Source: Lacinutrix jangbogonensis
GTDB lineage: Bacteria > Bacteroidota > Bacteroidia > Flavobacteriales > Flavobacteriaceae
NCBI RefSeq assembly: GCF_000797445.1
Contig: NZ_JSWF01000020.1
Location: 1-64,000, forward strand
Length of the DNA: 64,000 nt
Direction: 5' to 3'
Below are positions 9,802 through 18,388 of this stretch, in pieces. The notes under the pieces are model-generated. The model was given only the letters and a program-made list of their open reading frames with translations, ran no database searches and was not told where the DNA came from. Made by a program: the position numbers and the translations under genes. The number at the start of each line of letters is the position of its first letter. Within the stretch, counting starts at the first letter, position 1.

Positions 9802-11163
9802 ATGAAAAAAATAGTATTAGCCTTATCAGTCCTAGCGATAGTAGCTTGTAAGCAAGAACCGAAAATTGATTACGTTGTGGTTTCTGGTAAAATGGATGCA
9901 CCTGCAGCTAAAAAGGCAATGATTAATGGAATCGAATTTAAGCATGAGATTGAAATATCTGAAGATGGAACTTTTTTAGATACTTTAAAAGTTACAGACC
10001 ATGGTTTTTATAATATCTCAATTGGAAGAGAAAGAGCTTCACTTTATCTTAAACATGGAGATAACGTTACTATAAATAAAAATAAAGAAGGTTTTTCTTT
10101 TGAAGGCGCTACTGCTGCAGTAAACAACTATTTCAAAACAAAAACTGAAAATTCAACGACGTTAAAAGGTGATGCAACTGCTTTTTACTCTTTAAATGAA
10201 GCCGATTTTAAGGCTAAAGTAAATGCTTTAATGGATGTAAATAAAGAAACATTAAATAAGCTTGAAGGCGCAGATGCTGATTTTGTTACTGCGGAGTTAA
10301 AAAACTTAAAGTACGATTCTTATTCGTTATTAAACGATTATGAAAAGGCGCATGCTCATTATGCTAAGAAAGAAGATTTTAAAGCTTCTGAAGACTTTTT
10401 ACCTTCAGAATTAAAAAATATGTCTTACGATAATGAAGTAGATTATAAAAACTCTTCAGCATACCAACAACTGGCATTTGGAAGTATTCTAAGTCCTATT
10501 TTTGATGATTTAGATGATATTAGTGAATTAAAACCTTCAATGTTAACGGCTGTTAGTGATGTTAAAATTCCAGCTTTGAAAAATGAAGTTGTTGGGTATT
10601 TAGCAAAAATGGCATTATCTCCTGGTAACACCAGTTTAGATAAGATGCATACTTTTTTATCTAAAAATACTACAGACGACAAAATTAAAGAAGACATAGA
10701 AGTTAATTACAATAAGTCTAAAGTATTAGTGAAAGGAAAAGTATCACCTACTTTTGTTGATTATGAAAACCACAAAGGTGGAACAACTTCTCTTGCAGAT
10801 TTAAAGGGGAAATATGTGTATGTAGATGTTTGGGCTACTTGGTGTGGACCTTGTAAAGCAGAAATTCCTTCGTTACAAAAAGTTGAGAAACAATATCATG
10901 GTAAAAATATTGCTTTTGTAAGTACTTCAGTAGATACAGCGGATGCTTATGACAAATGGAAAACCATGGTTAAAGATAAAGAGTTAGGTGGTATTCAATT
11001 ATTAGCTGATAAAGCTTGGCAATCCAAGTTTGTACAAGATTACGGTATTAATGGTATTCCAAGATTTATTTTAATAGATCCAACAGGAAACATTGTTTCT
11101 GCTGATGCTCCTAGACCTTCTAATCCAAAATTAATTGAATTATTCGATTCTTTAAGTATCTAG
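9802..11163 (+). CDS. Lipoprotein with C-terminal TlpA/AhpC-TSA thioredoxin domain
   Basis: A 453-residue exported thiol-disulphide protein. The N-terminus MKKIVLALSVLAIVAC is a lipoprotein signal, with Cys16 as the likely lipidation site. The middle (about 25-310) resembles the DUF4369-type beta domain plus helical region common in Bacteroidota. The C-terminal 130 residues are a thioredoxin/TlpA fold with active site WATWCGPCK near residue 347 and the cis-proline in GIPRFILID. It probably reduces or isomerises disulphides of envelope proteins; the partner is not indicated by neighbours. It shares a bidirectional hairpin with the convergent nnr gene. Confidence 0.9.
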   Translation: MKKIVLALSVLAIVACKQEPKIDYVVVSGKMDAPAAKKAMINGIEFKHEIEISEDGTFLDTLKVTDHGFYNISIGRERASLYLKHGDNVTINKNKEGFSFEGATAAVNNYFKTKTENSTTLKGDATAFYSLNEADFKAKVNALMDVNKETLNKLEGADADFVTAELKNLKYDSYSLLNDYEKAHAHYAKKEDFKASEDFLPSELKNMSYDNEVDYKNSSAYQQLAFGSILSPIFDDLDDISELKPSMLTAVSDVKIPALKNEVVGYLAKMALSPGNTSLDKMHTFLSKNTTDDKIKEDIEVNYNKSKVLVKGKVSPTFVDYENHKGGTTSLADLKGKYVYVDVWATWCGPCKAEIPSLQKVEKQYHGKNIAFVSTSVDTADAYDKWKTMVKDKELGGIQLLADKAWQSKFVQDYGINGIPRFILIDPTGNIVSADAPRPSNPKLIELFDSLSI

Positions 11164-11177
11164 TCTTAAAATTTTAA

Positions 11178-11217
11178 GCATAAAAAAAACCGTTTTTCAA
11201 TCTCGGTTTTTTTATGC
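11178..11217. terminator. Bidirectional terminator between the thioredoxin lipoprotein gene and nnr
   Basis: GCATAAAAAAAACCG (11178-11192) pairs with CGGTTTTTTTATGC (11204-11217) with one bulged base. The A and T tracts in the arms give a U-rich tail in either direction, so it can serve both convergent genes. Confidence 0.8.
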
Positions 11218-11218
11218 G

Positions 11219-12787
11219 CTATTGTTTTGCTTCTTCGCCGTCATCAGCCTGTTCTACTTGTATGTCTTCGACTGGTTTAAACAAATCTAAATAAGCCAAG
11301 CTTATACCATCTATTACATTACTTGCTATTATACTCTGGTAACCTAACTGTTCTATTAATATATCTGCACTTTTACCGTGTAAATACACGCCAAAAAGCG
11401 TGGCTTGTAATGGTTCGTATCCTTGTGAAACTAATCCTGTTATCATTCCTGTTAAAACATCTCCCGTTCCTGCAGTTGCTAATCCTGGGTTTCCTGTAGC
11501 GTTAACATATAACTTATCATCGAAAACAGTAATTGTATTTGCTCCTTTTATAACTACAATAACATTATACTTTTTAGCAAATGCTTTAGTTTTCTTTAAT
11601 TTATCGAAATCATTCTTCCATTTGCCTACTAGTCTTTCTAATTCTTTAGGATGCGGCGTTAAAATGGTTAATTCTGGCAATAAATTTAACAATGCTTTCT
11701 TTTTAGAGAGTATGTTTAAGCCATCGGCATCGATAAGTAAAGGCTTTCTGTTCGTTTTTAAAAACTTTTCTAAAGCAGAAACAGTTTTAGCATCTGTACC
11801 CAACCCTACTCCAACACCAATAACTGTTGGTTCTATATCGAAATCTATTTTAGTAATTTTCTCTTCATCTGTATCTGTAATTACCATAGCTTCTGGAAAA
11901 GCAGTTTGCAATGGTATATAACCACATTTTGGTATATAAGCTGTTATTTTCCCAGCGCCAACAGCCAAGACAGAGCGACTTGCTAATGTTACTGCTCCAA
12001 TTTTACCATAGCTACCTCCTACTATTAAACTGTGACCAAAAGTACCTTTATGGCTGTATTTCTCACGAGGTTTATAAATAGGTAATACTTCGTTTTTACC
12101 AATTAAATCAGCCTCAGTTGCTGTATTAATTAAATATTCTGGATCAATACCAATATCCAAAACTTCCCATTGCACAGAGTATTTTGCCGTTTCAGGTAAA
12201 AAGAACACTAATTTGGGAGTTTGAAAACTAAGCGTATAAGCAGCATTTACAACTGCTTCTGAATCGTCAACACCTTTATCTGTGTACAATCCTGAAGGCA
12301 AATCTATAGATAAAGTAAAGGCTTTAGTGATTCTAAAATAATTAAACAATCCTTTTACCCAAGCATGTACAGGACGATTTAAACCTATGCCAAAAACGGC
12401 ATCAACAATAATGTCTTTTTCATCAATTACAATTGAACTAAAGTCGTCTTCACAACTTAATAATGTTGGCCATTGTTTTGAAACATTCTTAACGCGATCA
12501 TAATTAATTAAAAAATCTTTAGAACGCTTAGCACTATAATTAACAACATAGGTATTAACATTATAACCATGTGTAATTAAATGCCTTGCTACTACTAATC
12601 CATCTCCTCCGTTATTACCAATACCGCAAAATACATGAATTGGTACTTGAGCACCTTGCATTCTTGTATGAATCCAATTAAAAATTTGAATTCCAGCCCG
12701 TTCCATTAGTTCGGTTGATGAAATTTTTTGTTTTTCTTGGGTTAGCTTGTCGCCTTCGTAAATTTGCTCTTTAGAGAATATTTTCAT
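11219..12787 (-). CDS. nnr: Bifunctional NAD(P)H-hydrate repair enzyme (epimerase + dehydratase)
   Basis: A 522-residue two-domain enzyme that repairs hydrated NADH and NADPH. The N-terminal YjeF/NAXE epimerase domain (1-215) interconverts the R and S hydrates and shows FCGIGNNGGDGLVVARHL. The C-terminal ribokinase-like NAXD domain (225-505) dehydrates the S form in an ADP-dependent reaction; it has FGHSLIVGGSYGKIGA and, near residue 445, the GTGDVLTGMITGL nucleotide-binding and catalytic-Asp motif. Length matches fused Nnr proteins. The tail after about 505 is acidic and specific to this sequence. It is convergent with the thioredoxin lipoprotein gene and divergent from thrA. Confidence 0.95.
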   Translation of the reverse strand: MKIFSKEQIYEGDKLTQEKQKISSTELMERAGIQIFNWIHTRMQGAQVPIHVFCGIGNNGGDGLVVARHLITHGYNVNTYVVNYSAKRSKDFLINYDRVKNVSKQWPTLLSCEDDFSSIVIDEKDIIVDAVFGIGLNRPVHAWVKGLFNYFRITKAFTLSIDLPSGLYTDKGVDDSEAVVNAAYTLSFQTPKLVFFLPETAKYSVQWEVLDIGIDPEYLINTATEADLIGKNEVLPIYKPREKYSHKGTFGHSLIVGGSYGKIGAVTLASRSVLAVGAGKITAYIPKCGYIPLQTAFPEAMVITDTDEEKITKIDFDIEPTVIGVGVGLGTDAKTVSALEKFLKTNRKPLLIDADGLNILSKKKALLNLLPELTILTPHPKELERLVGKWKNDFDKLKKTKAFAKKYNVIVVIKGANTITVFDDKLYVNATGNPGLATAGTGDVLTGMITGLVSQGYEPLQATLFGVYLHGKSADILIEQLGYQSIIASNVIDGISLAYLDLFKPVEDIQVEQADDGEEAKQ

Positions 12788-12912
12788 ATTTGGTTTCCGT
12801 AGTGTTAATTAGGTCTATAAAATCGTTCAATATAATTCAGCCCTAAGTGATTTATACACTCAAATTAAAAATTAAAGTGAATAAAATTCAGAATTATATA
12901 AAAATCATTAAT

Positions 12913-12920
12913 TAGTTTTG
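12913..12920 (+). promoter_or_regulatory. Candidate -7 box of thrA
   Basis: TAGTTTTG is an exact TAnnTTTG match 58 bp before the thrA ATG. No TTG lies at the ideal distance upstream. I saw no threonine- or isoleucine-rich leader peptide in the short leader, so classical attenuation is not evident. Confidence 0.4.
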
Positions 12921-12978
12921 TTATTCAGGTAAAAGTAATACATTTCACTATCATTTATAAAATAATAATTCAATACAA

Positions 12979-15423
12979 ATGCAAGTATTAAAATTTGGAG
13001 GAACATCTGTAGGTTCTTCAAAAAACATCAATAAAGTTATCACAATTTTAGAAAATTATTCTAAAAAAGATAAGGTAATATGTGTCGTTTCTGCTGTTGG
13101 TGGAATCACAGATAAACTACTCAAATCTGGAGACTTAGCTAAGTCTAATAATAAAAATTACAAAGCAGAATACAAGTTTATTAAAGCTAAACATATAAAA
13201 ATTTTAGAAGAGCTAATTCCGCAAAAGAACCTTACAATTGTTAATGCATTAGAAGGTAAATTAAAAAATCTTAAAAACCTTTTAGATGGTATTTTTCTAA
13301 TAAATGAGTTATCGCCTCAAACCTCAGATCGTTTAGTGAGTTTTGGAGAAATTTTATCTTCATTTATTATCGCTGAAACTCTAAAATCTAGAGGACTAAA
13401 CGCCTCTAGAAAAAACACGCAACAACTTATTGTAACAAATTCTAATTTCACGAAAGCTGAAGTTAAATTTACACCTACAAATACAAAAATTCAAAACTAT
13501 TTTAGTGACGCTACACAAGATATAACGATACTTCCTGGTTTTATTTCAAAATCTGAATTAGATGAGATTACAACGCTTGGACGTGGCGGTTCAGATTATT
13601 CTGCTGCTATTATATCAGCTGCATTAAATGTCGATAAATTAGAAATTTGGACAGACGTTAGTGGTATGTATACCACAAACCCTAAGCTTGTTAAACAAGC
13701 TTTCCCTATCGAACGTATTAGCTATAAAGAAGCAATGGAGTTGTCTCATTTTGGAGCTAAAGTATTATATCCTCCTACTGTTCAACCTGTTTTAGATTTA
13801 AATATACCAATCCATATAAAAAACACACTTAAACCTGAAGAAAAAGGTACTATAATATCTAATGAAGGCAACAAAAATTCTTCAACAGCAACAGGTATTA
13901 CCAATATAAATGATATTGCTCTATTAACATTGCAAGGCAATGGTATGGTTGGTGTTCCAGGTTTCTCAAAGCGTTTATTTGAAACTTTATCTCAAGAAAA
14001 AATTAATATTATATTAATTACTCAAGCATCTTCAGAGCATTCAATTTGTTTTGGAATTTCTAAAAATGATGCAATTTTAGCTGAAAACGCTATTAATCTC
14101 GCCTTCGAATATGAGATTTCAATGCACAAAATAGATCCTATTCTTGTGGAACAAAATCTTTCAATTATTGCTTTAGTTGGAGATAACATGAAAAGTCATC
14201 AAGGTATTAGTGGAAAAATGTTTAGCGCTTTAGGAAAAAATAATATTAATATTAGAGCTATTGCTCAAGGTGCTTCAGAAAGAAATATTTCAGCAGTAAT
14301 AGCAGAAAAAGATGTAAAAAAGGCTTTAAATACAATTCATGAGCGCTTTTTTGAAGACAACATAAAACAATTAAATGTATTTATTACCGGTATTGGCAAT
14401 GTTGGAGAAAAACTCATTGATCAAATTCACCAACAGCGTGATTATTTAAAAAAGAATTTAAAACTTGATGTACGTATTGTTGGTCTGTCTAATTCTAAAA
14501 AAATGGTTTTCAATGCTGAAGGAATCAAATTGGATAATTGGGCATCAAGATTTCATCATGCAGAAAAATCAAGTTTAAATGGTTTTCTAGATAAAGCTAA
14601 AGAACTTAATTTACGTAACAGCATTTTTGTAGATGTCACAGCTAATGAAGCAGTTTCAAAAATGTATGAGCATTACTTAAGGAATAGTATTGCTGTTGTC
14701 GCTTGTAGTAAAATTGCGTGCTCTAGTGCTTATAAGAACTATAAACTCTTGCAAGATCTAGCGCTTAAATTTAATACACCGTTTTTGTTCGAAACAAACG
14801 TTGGTGCAGGATTACCAATCATTAATACACTAAATAATTTAGTGTCTTCTGGAGATAAAGTAACAAGTATTCAAGCGGTACTTTCTGGGAGTTTAAATTT
14901 TGTATTCAACAACTTTAGTGATCGTACTAATTTTCATGATACGGTAAAACGCGCACAATTTGAAGGCTACACAGAACCAGATCCAAGAATTGATTTAAGT
15001 GGTATTGATGTGGCTCGAAAAATATTAATTTTAGCGCGTGAGAATGGTGGTAAAATGGAAATTGAATCTATTGAAAATGAATCATTTTTAACCAAAGCCA
15101 ATTTAGAAAGCGAATCTGTAGACGATTTTTATAAAACGCTTAAAACAGACGAAGCACATTATCAAAAACTATATGCTTCGGCAAAAGAAAAAAACTGCCA
15201 ATTAAAATACGTTGCAGAATTTAAAAAAGGAAAGGCTAAAGTTGGTTTACGCGAAATTCCTGAAGGGCATTCATTTTATAACCTTGAAGGAAAAGATAAT
15301 ATTGTTATGTTCTATACTGAACGCTATCCAGAGCAGCCATTAATAATAAAAGGCGCTGGAGCTGGAGCAGATGTCACTGCATCTGGTTTATTTGCAGACA
15401 TTATTAAAATTGGAAGTAAATAA
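12979..15423 (+). CDS. thrA: Bifunctional aspartokinase / homoserine dehydrogenase
   Basis: An 814-residue fused enzyme carrying out the first and third steps from aspartate to threonine. The aspartokinase domain (1-290) starts with KFGGTSVGSSKNI; GRGGSDYSAA is the substrate loop; two ACT domains (about 310-455) are the usual allosteric site for threonine. The homoserine dehydrogenase domain begins at the Rossmann motif FITGIGNVGEKL (glycines near 471-476) and has VLSGSLNFVFNNFS and GYTEPDPRIDLSGIDVARK. Length matches E. coli ThrA. The gene is intact, but its stop codon is directly followed by a decayed copy of the start of thrB, so the thrA-thrB operon link has been broken. Confidence 0.97.
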   Translation: MQVLKFGGTSVGSSKNINKVITILENYSKKDKVICVVSAVGGITDKLLKSGDLAKSNNKNYKAEYKFIKAKHIKILEELIPQKNLTIVNALEGKLKNLKNLLDGIFLINELSPQTSDRLVSFGEILSSFIIAETLKSRGLNASRKNTQQLIVTNSNFTKAEVKFTPTNTKIQNYFSDATQDITILPGFISKSELDEITTLGRGGSDYSAAIISAALNVDKLEIWTDVSGMYTTNPKLVKQAFPIERISYKEAMELSHFGAKVLYPPTVQPVLDLNIPIHIKNTLKPEEKGTIISNEGNKNSSTATGITNINDIALLTLQGNGMVGVPGFSKRLFETLSQEKINIILITQASSEHSICFGISKNDAILAENAINLAFEYEISMHKIDPILVEQNLSIIALVGDNMKSHQGISGKMFSALGKNNINIRAIAQGASERNISAVIAEKDVKKALNTIHERFFEDNIKQLNVFITGIGNVGEKLIDQIHQQRDYLKKNLKLDVRIVGLSNSKKMVFNAEGIKLDNWASRFHHAEKSSLNGFLDKAKELNLRNSIFVDVTANEAVSKMYEHYLRNSIAVVACSKIACSSAYKNYKLLQDLALKFNTPFLFETNVGAGLPIINTLNNLVSSGDKVTSIQAVLSGSLNFVFNNFSDRTNFHDTVKRAQFEGYTEPDPRIDLSGIDVARKILILARENGGKMEIESIENESFLTKANLESESVDDFYKTLKTDEAHYQKLYASAKEKNCQLKYVAEFKKGKAKVGLREIPEGHSFYNLEGKDNIVMFYTERYPEQPLIIKGAGAGADVTASGLFADIIKIGSK

Positions 15424-15580
15424 AAATATTTTTACCAGCAACTGTGTCGCAAACGTTTCCTGCGGATTTGATGTTCTAGGATTTTGTTAAGATACTTACT
15501 GTTTGGAGACGAAATGATTTTAAAAAACGATTGAAAAAGGTATAAAAACAACTAAAATTGAAGGTTGTGATTTGCCTTAT
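15420..15580 (+). pseudogene. Fossil 5' end of a second thrB
   Basis: Bases 15420-15580 align with the first 55 or so codons of the intact thrB (16181-16340). Disabling changes include a 2-base insertion near 15446, Leu TTA to TAA at 15488-15490, further small insertions after 15496 and loss of the start codon. In the 13 codons 15449-15487 the copies differ at five bases, all synonymous third positions, so the two copies diverged while both were functional. The fossil begins at the thrA stop codon, where thrB sits in a normal thrABC operon. Inference: it is the remains of the native thrB, displaced by a block carrying the Lrp-like gene and another thrB. Confidence 0.85.
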
Positions 15581-15582
15581 GG

Positions 15583-15598
15583 AATATTATAGAATATT
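15583..15598. repeat. AATATT-N4-AATATT element, 3' side of the Lrp-like gene
   Basis: AATATTATAGAATATT overlaps the stop codon of the Lrp/AsnC gene and differs at two of 16 positions from the element at its start codon (16046-16061). It may be a regulator-binding site or a boundary duplication; AT-richness makes chance possible. Confidence 0.4.
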
Positions 15599-16045
15599 AT
15601 TTACCCTTTCATTGTGCAAAACCATGGTAGTTTCGGTGCTTTGTATATAATCTAAAGTAGATAGTCTATCGAGAATAAAGCTCCTTAACTCATCAGAGTT
15701 TCTTACGCCAATATGCAAAATAAAATCATTGTTGCCTGCCATATGAAATAATTGAATAACACCATGGAATTGAGAGGCCTTTTCTATGAAATCTGCAATT
15801 ATTGAACGGTGTTGCTTGTTTAGCTTAATGGATAACATTACCTCAATATTGAGACCTAATTTTTTTTGATCAATTAGAGCAAATGCCCCTTTTAGATATC
15901 CTTTTTTGGTTAATTTCTTAATTCTATCGTGTGTGCTAGACTGTGCAATTTCAATCTTTGCTGCTATCTCTTTATTAGAGAGCCGTGCATTATTCAATAA
16001 TAGGCTCAAAATCTGAATATCTTTCGAATCTAGTTCGTCTTTCAT
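15587..16045 (-). CDS. Lrp/AsnC-family transcriptional regulator
   Basis: A 152-residue feast/famine regulator. Residues 1-60 form the winged helix-turn-helix (LDSKDIQILSLLLNNARLSN, then IAQSSTHDRIKKLTKKGYLK); residues 65-150 form the RAM ligand-binding domain (IEVMLSIKLN, GVIQLFHMAGNNDFILHIGV). Such proteins bind DNA as dimers or octamers and respond to amino acids. Its position between thrA and thrB, read opposite to both, with a promoter interlocked with that of thrB, suggests control of threonine synthesis and of itself; the ligand is not predictable. The ATG at 16043-16045 lies directly beside an inverted-repeat candidate operator. Confidence 0.93.
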   Translation of the reverse strand: MKDELDSKDIQILSLLLNNARLSNKEIAAKIEIAQSSTHDRIKKLTKKGYLKGAFALIDQKKLGLNIEVMLSIKLNKQHRSIIADFIEKASQFHGVIQLFHMAGNNDFILHIGVRNSDELRSFILDRLSTLDYIQSTETTMVLHNERVNNIL

Positions 16046-16061
16046 AATATTTTCGAATATT
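16046..16061. promoter_or_regulatory. Candidate operator AATATT-N4-AATATT at the Lrp-like gene start
   Basis: AATATTTTCGAATATT sits immediately before the ATG of the Lrp-like gene, inside its leader, where a bound autorepressor would act. A near-identical element overlaps the other end of the gene. Proposed from symmetry and position only. Confidence 0.4.
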
Positions 16062-16093
16062 TTTTGGTTTAACTAAAGTTTGACAGAATGTTA

Positions 16094-16124
16094 TTGTGCA
16101 AATATAAGTATTAATGTATTTTTG
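16094..16124 (+). promoter_or_regulatory. thrB promoter (TTG-N20-TATTTTTG)
   Basis: TTG at 16094-16096, a 20-bp spacer and TATTTTTG at 16117-16124 match both boxes and spacing of the Bacteroidota consensus. Transcription would start near 16130, giving a leader of about 40 nt to the thrB ATG at 16172. It means thrBC has its own promoter, separate from thrA. Confidence 0.65.
16099..16106 (-). promoter_or_regulatory. -7 box of the Lrp-like gene, interlocked with the thrB promoter
   Basis: The complement of CAAATATA is TATATTTG, an exact TAnnTTTG match, 54 bp before the regulator's ATG. It lies inside the spacer of the thrB promoter, so two polymerases could not occupy both at once. The -33 region has TTC instead of TTG. 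Confidence 0.5.
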
Positions 16125-16171
16125 TACGAAAATAATATAAATTAAAGACATTATAATTAGAACCTTTCAAA

Positions 16172-17092
16172 ATGAAAGAAATAAAAATATTTTCACCAGC
16201 AACAGTAGCAAACGTATCTTGTGGATTTGATGTACTAGGCTTTTGTTTAGATACTGTCGGAGATGAAATGGTTATAAAAAAGACGGTAGAGAAAGGTGTT
16301 AAAATAACTAAAATTGAAGGTTATGATTTACCATTAGAAACAAAAAAAAACGTTGCTGGAGTTGCTGCATTGGCTTTATATAATCATGCTAATCCAGATT
16401 GCGGGTTTGACATTGAAATCTACAAAAAAATCAAACCAGGAAGTGGAATTGGTAGTAGTTCTGCAAGTGCTTCTGGAGCTGTTTTTGCTTTAAACGAATT
16501 GTTAGGTAAGCCTTATAATAAAACCCAACTTTCTAACTTTGCTATGAAAGGTGAAGCTGTTGCAAGTGGCAGTGAACATGCAGATAATATTGCTCCTGGC
16601 ATTTTTGGAGGTTTCACTTTAGTAAAGAGTAATCAACCATTAAAAATACTAGAGTTACCTACTCCATCCAATTTATATGCAACAATAATTCATCCACAAA
16701 TAGAAGTTAAAACAGCAGAAGCTAGGAGTATTTTACCAAAAAATGTTCCTATGCAAGATGCCATCACACAATGGTCTAATGTCGGTAGTTTTGTTCATGC
16801 TTTACATACCAATGACTATAGTCTATTAGGCGAATCTCTGCAAGACGTTATTGTAGAACCTTACAGAAGTAAATTGATTCCTTACTTTAGTGAAGTCCAA
16901 AAAGCTGCTCTCGCCAAATCTGCTTTAGGTAGTGGGATTTCAGGTTCTGGGCCCTCTGTTTTTTCTTTATCAGAAGGAATAGAAACGGCAAAAAAAGTAG
17001 AAAAAGCAATTCAAGAAGTATATGCAAAAACAGGAATTGAATTTTACACATTCACTTCTAAAATTAATGCGGAAGGTATAAAAATATTATAA
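16172..17092 (+). CDS. thrB: Homoserine kinase
   Basis: A 306-residue GHMP-family kinase that makes O-phospho-L-homoserine from homoserine and ATP in the cytoplasm. The GHMP phosphate-binding loop is PGSGIGSSSASASGAVFAL starting at residue 89; the N-terminus IFSPATVANVSCGFDVLGF and the C-terminal glycine motif GSGISGSGPSVFSL are typical of ThrB. Length is normal. It is separated from thrC by 3 bp and has its own promoter upstream. A decayed partial copy of its 5' end lies behind thrA at 15420-15580. Confidence 0.97.
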   Translation: MKEIKIFSPATVANVSCGFDVLGFCLDTVGDEMVIKKTVEKGVKITKIEGYDLPLETKKNVAGVAALALYNHANPDCGFDIEIYKKIKPGSGIGSSSASASGAVFALNELLGKPYNKTQLSNFAMKGEAVASGSEHADNIAPGIFGGFTLVKSNQPLKILELPTPSNLYATIIHPQIEVKTAEARSILPKNVPMQDAITQWSNVGSFVHALHTNDYSLLGESLQDVIVEPYRSKLIPYFSEVQKAALAKSALGSGISGSGPSVFSLSEGIETAKKVEKAIQEVYAKTGIEFYTFTSKINAEGIKIL

Positions 17093-17095
17093 ACA

Positions 17096-18388
17096 ATGAA
17101 CTACTACTCACTAAATCATAAAGCACCAAACACATCATTTAAAGATGCAGTTATAAAAGGATTGGCTCCAGACAGAGGTTTATATTTCCCTGAAACTATA
17201 ACACCTTTACCACAATCGTTTTTTGAAAACATCGATAATCTTAGCTATTCTGAAATTGCTTTCGAAGCTATAAAACAATTCGTAAGTCCAGATATTCCCG
17301 AAACCATTCTAAAAACGATAGTAGAAGAAACCTTATCGTTTGAATTTCCAATTGTAAAGCTTAACGATAACATTTCGACTCTTGAGTTATTTCATGGACC
17401 AACAATGGCTTTTAAAGATGTTGGCGCGCGATTTATGGCACGTTGTTTAGGTTATTTTAATAAGAACAATGCAAACGAAGTTACTGTTTTAGTAGCCACT
17501 TCTGGAGATACAGGAGGCGCTGTTGCAAATGGTTTTTTAGGTGTTAAAGGCGTAAATGTGGTTATTCTCTATCCTAGTGGAAAAGTCAGTAACATTCAAG
17601 AAATGCAATTAACAACATTAGGACAAAACATAAAAGCGCTTGAAGTTGATGGTGTTTTCGATGATTGCCAAGACATGGTAAAACGTGCTTTTTTAGACGA
17701 AGAACTCACTAGTAAAATGCAATTAACTTCTGCTAATTCTATAAATGTTGCGCGTTGGTTGCCGCAACTCTTCTACTTCATGTTTGCCTACAAGCAATTA
17801 CATAAAACACATAATGAGCTTGTGTTTTCTGTACCAAGTGGGAACTTTGGAAACGTTTGTGCTGGAATGATGGCACAACAATTAGGTCTACCAATTAAGC
17901 ACTTTATAGCCTCTAATAACGAGAATAACGTTGTAACGCACTATTTAAAAACTGAGGATTATAACCCAAAACCATCTGTACAAACTATAAGTAATGCAAT
18001 GGATGTTGGGAATCCAAGTAATTTTATACGCATTCGCGAAATCTATAGAAATAACTTTAACGCATTAAAAAACAACTTGTCTTCTTATAGTTTTGGTGAT
18101 GCTGAAACTAAAGTAGCCTTAAAAGAAATTTACGACAACTATAACTACGTTGCAGATCCTCATGGCGCTGTTGGTTATTTAGGTTGTAAAGCTTACCTAG
18201 AGCATAATCCTAATGCACATTGTGTGTTTTTAGAAACTGCACATCCAACAAAGTTTTTAGATGTAGTTGAAGCAGTAATAAAAGTGAAACAAGACTTACC
18301 AGAGCAAATACAATCTGTAATGGGTAATAAAAAAGTAGCAACTCGTATTAGTAGTTATGAGGAATTGAAAGATTTTTTGTTGAAGTAA
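17096..18388 (+). CDS. thrC: Threonine synthase
   Basis: A 430-residue PLP enzyme (fold type II) converting O-phosphohomoserine to threonine, the last step of the pathway begun by ThrA and ThrB. The N-terminus YYSLNHKAPNTSFKDAVIKG is the threonine-synthase N-domain; the PLP lysine is Lys107 in GPTMAFKDVGARFMA; the phosphate-binding region is ATSGDTGGAVANGF. Length fits the longer ThrC class of Gram-negative bacteria. The gene starts 3 bp behind thrB and is co-transcribed with it. The base after its stop codon begins a decayed copy of part of a downstream gene (18387-18564). Confidence 0.97.
   Translation: MNYYSLNHKAPNTSFKDAVIKGLAPDRGLYFPETITPLPQSFFENIDNLSYSEIAFEAIKQFVSPDIPETILKTIVEETLSFEFPIVKLNDNISTLELFHGPTMAFKDVGARFMARCLGYFNKNNANEVTVLVATSGDTGGAVANGFLGVKGVNVVILYPSGKVSNIQEMQLTTLGQNIKALEVDGVFDDCQDMVKRAFLDEELTSKMQLTSANSINVARWLPQLFYFMFAYKQLHKTHNELVFSVPSGNFGNVCAGMMAQQLGLPIKHFIASNNENNVVTHYLKTEDYNPKPSVQTISNAMDVGNPSNFIRIREIYRNNFNALKNNLSSYSFGDAETKVALKEIYDNYNYVADPHGAVGYLGCKAYLEHNPNAHCVFLETAHPTKFLDVVEAVIKVKQDLPEQIQSVMGNKKVATRISSYEELKDFLLK

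Noticed and set aside
12788-12978. Threonine attenuator or leader peptide before thrA.
   Set aside because: No short ORF rich in Thr or Ile codons and no terminator/antiterminator pair in the leader.
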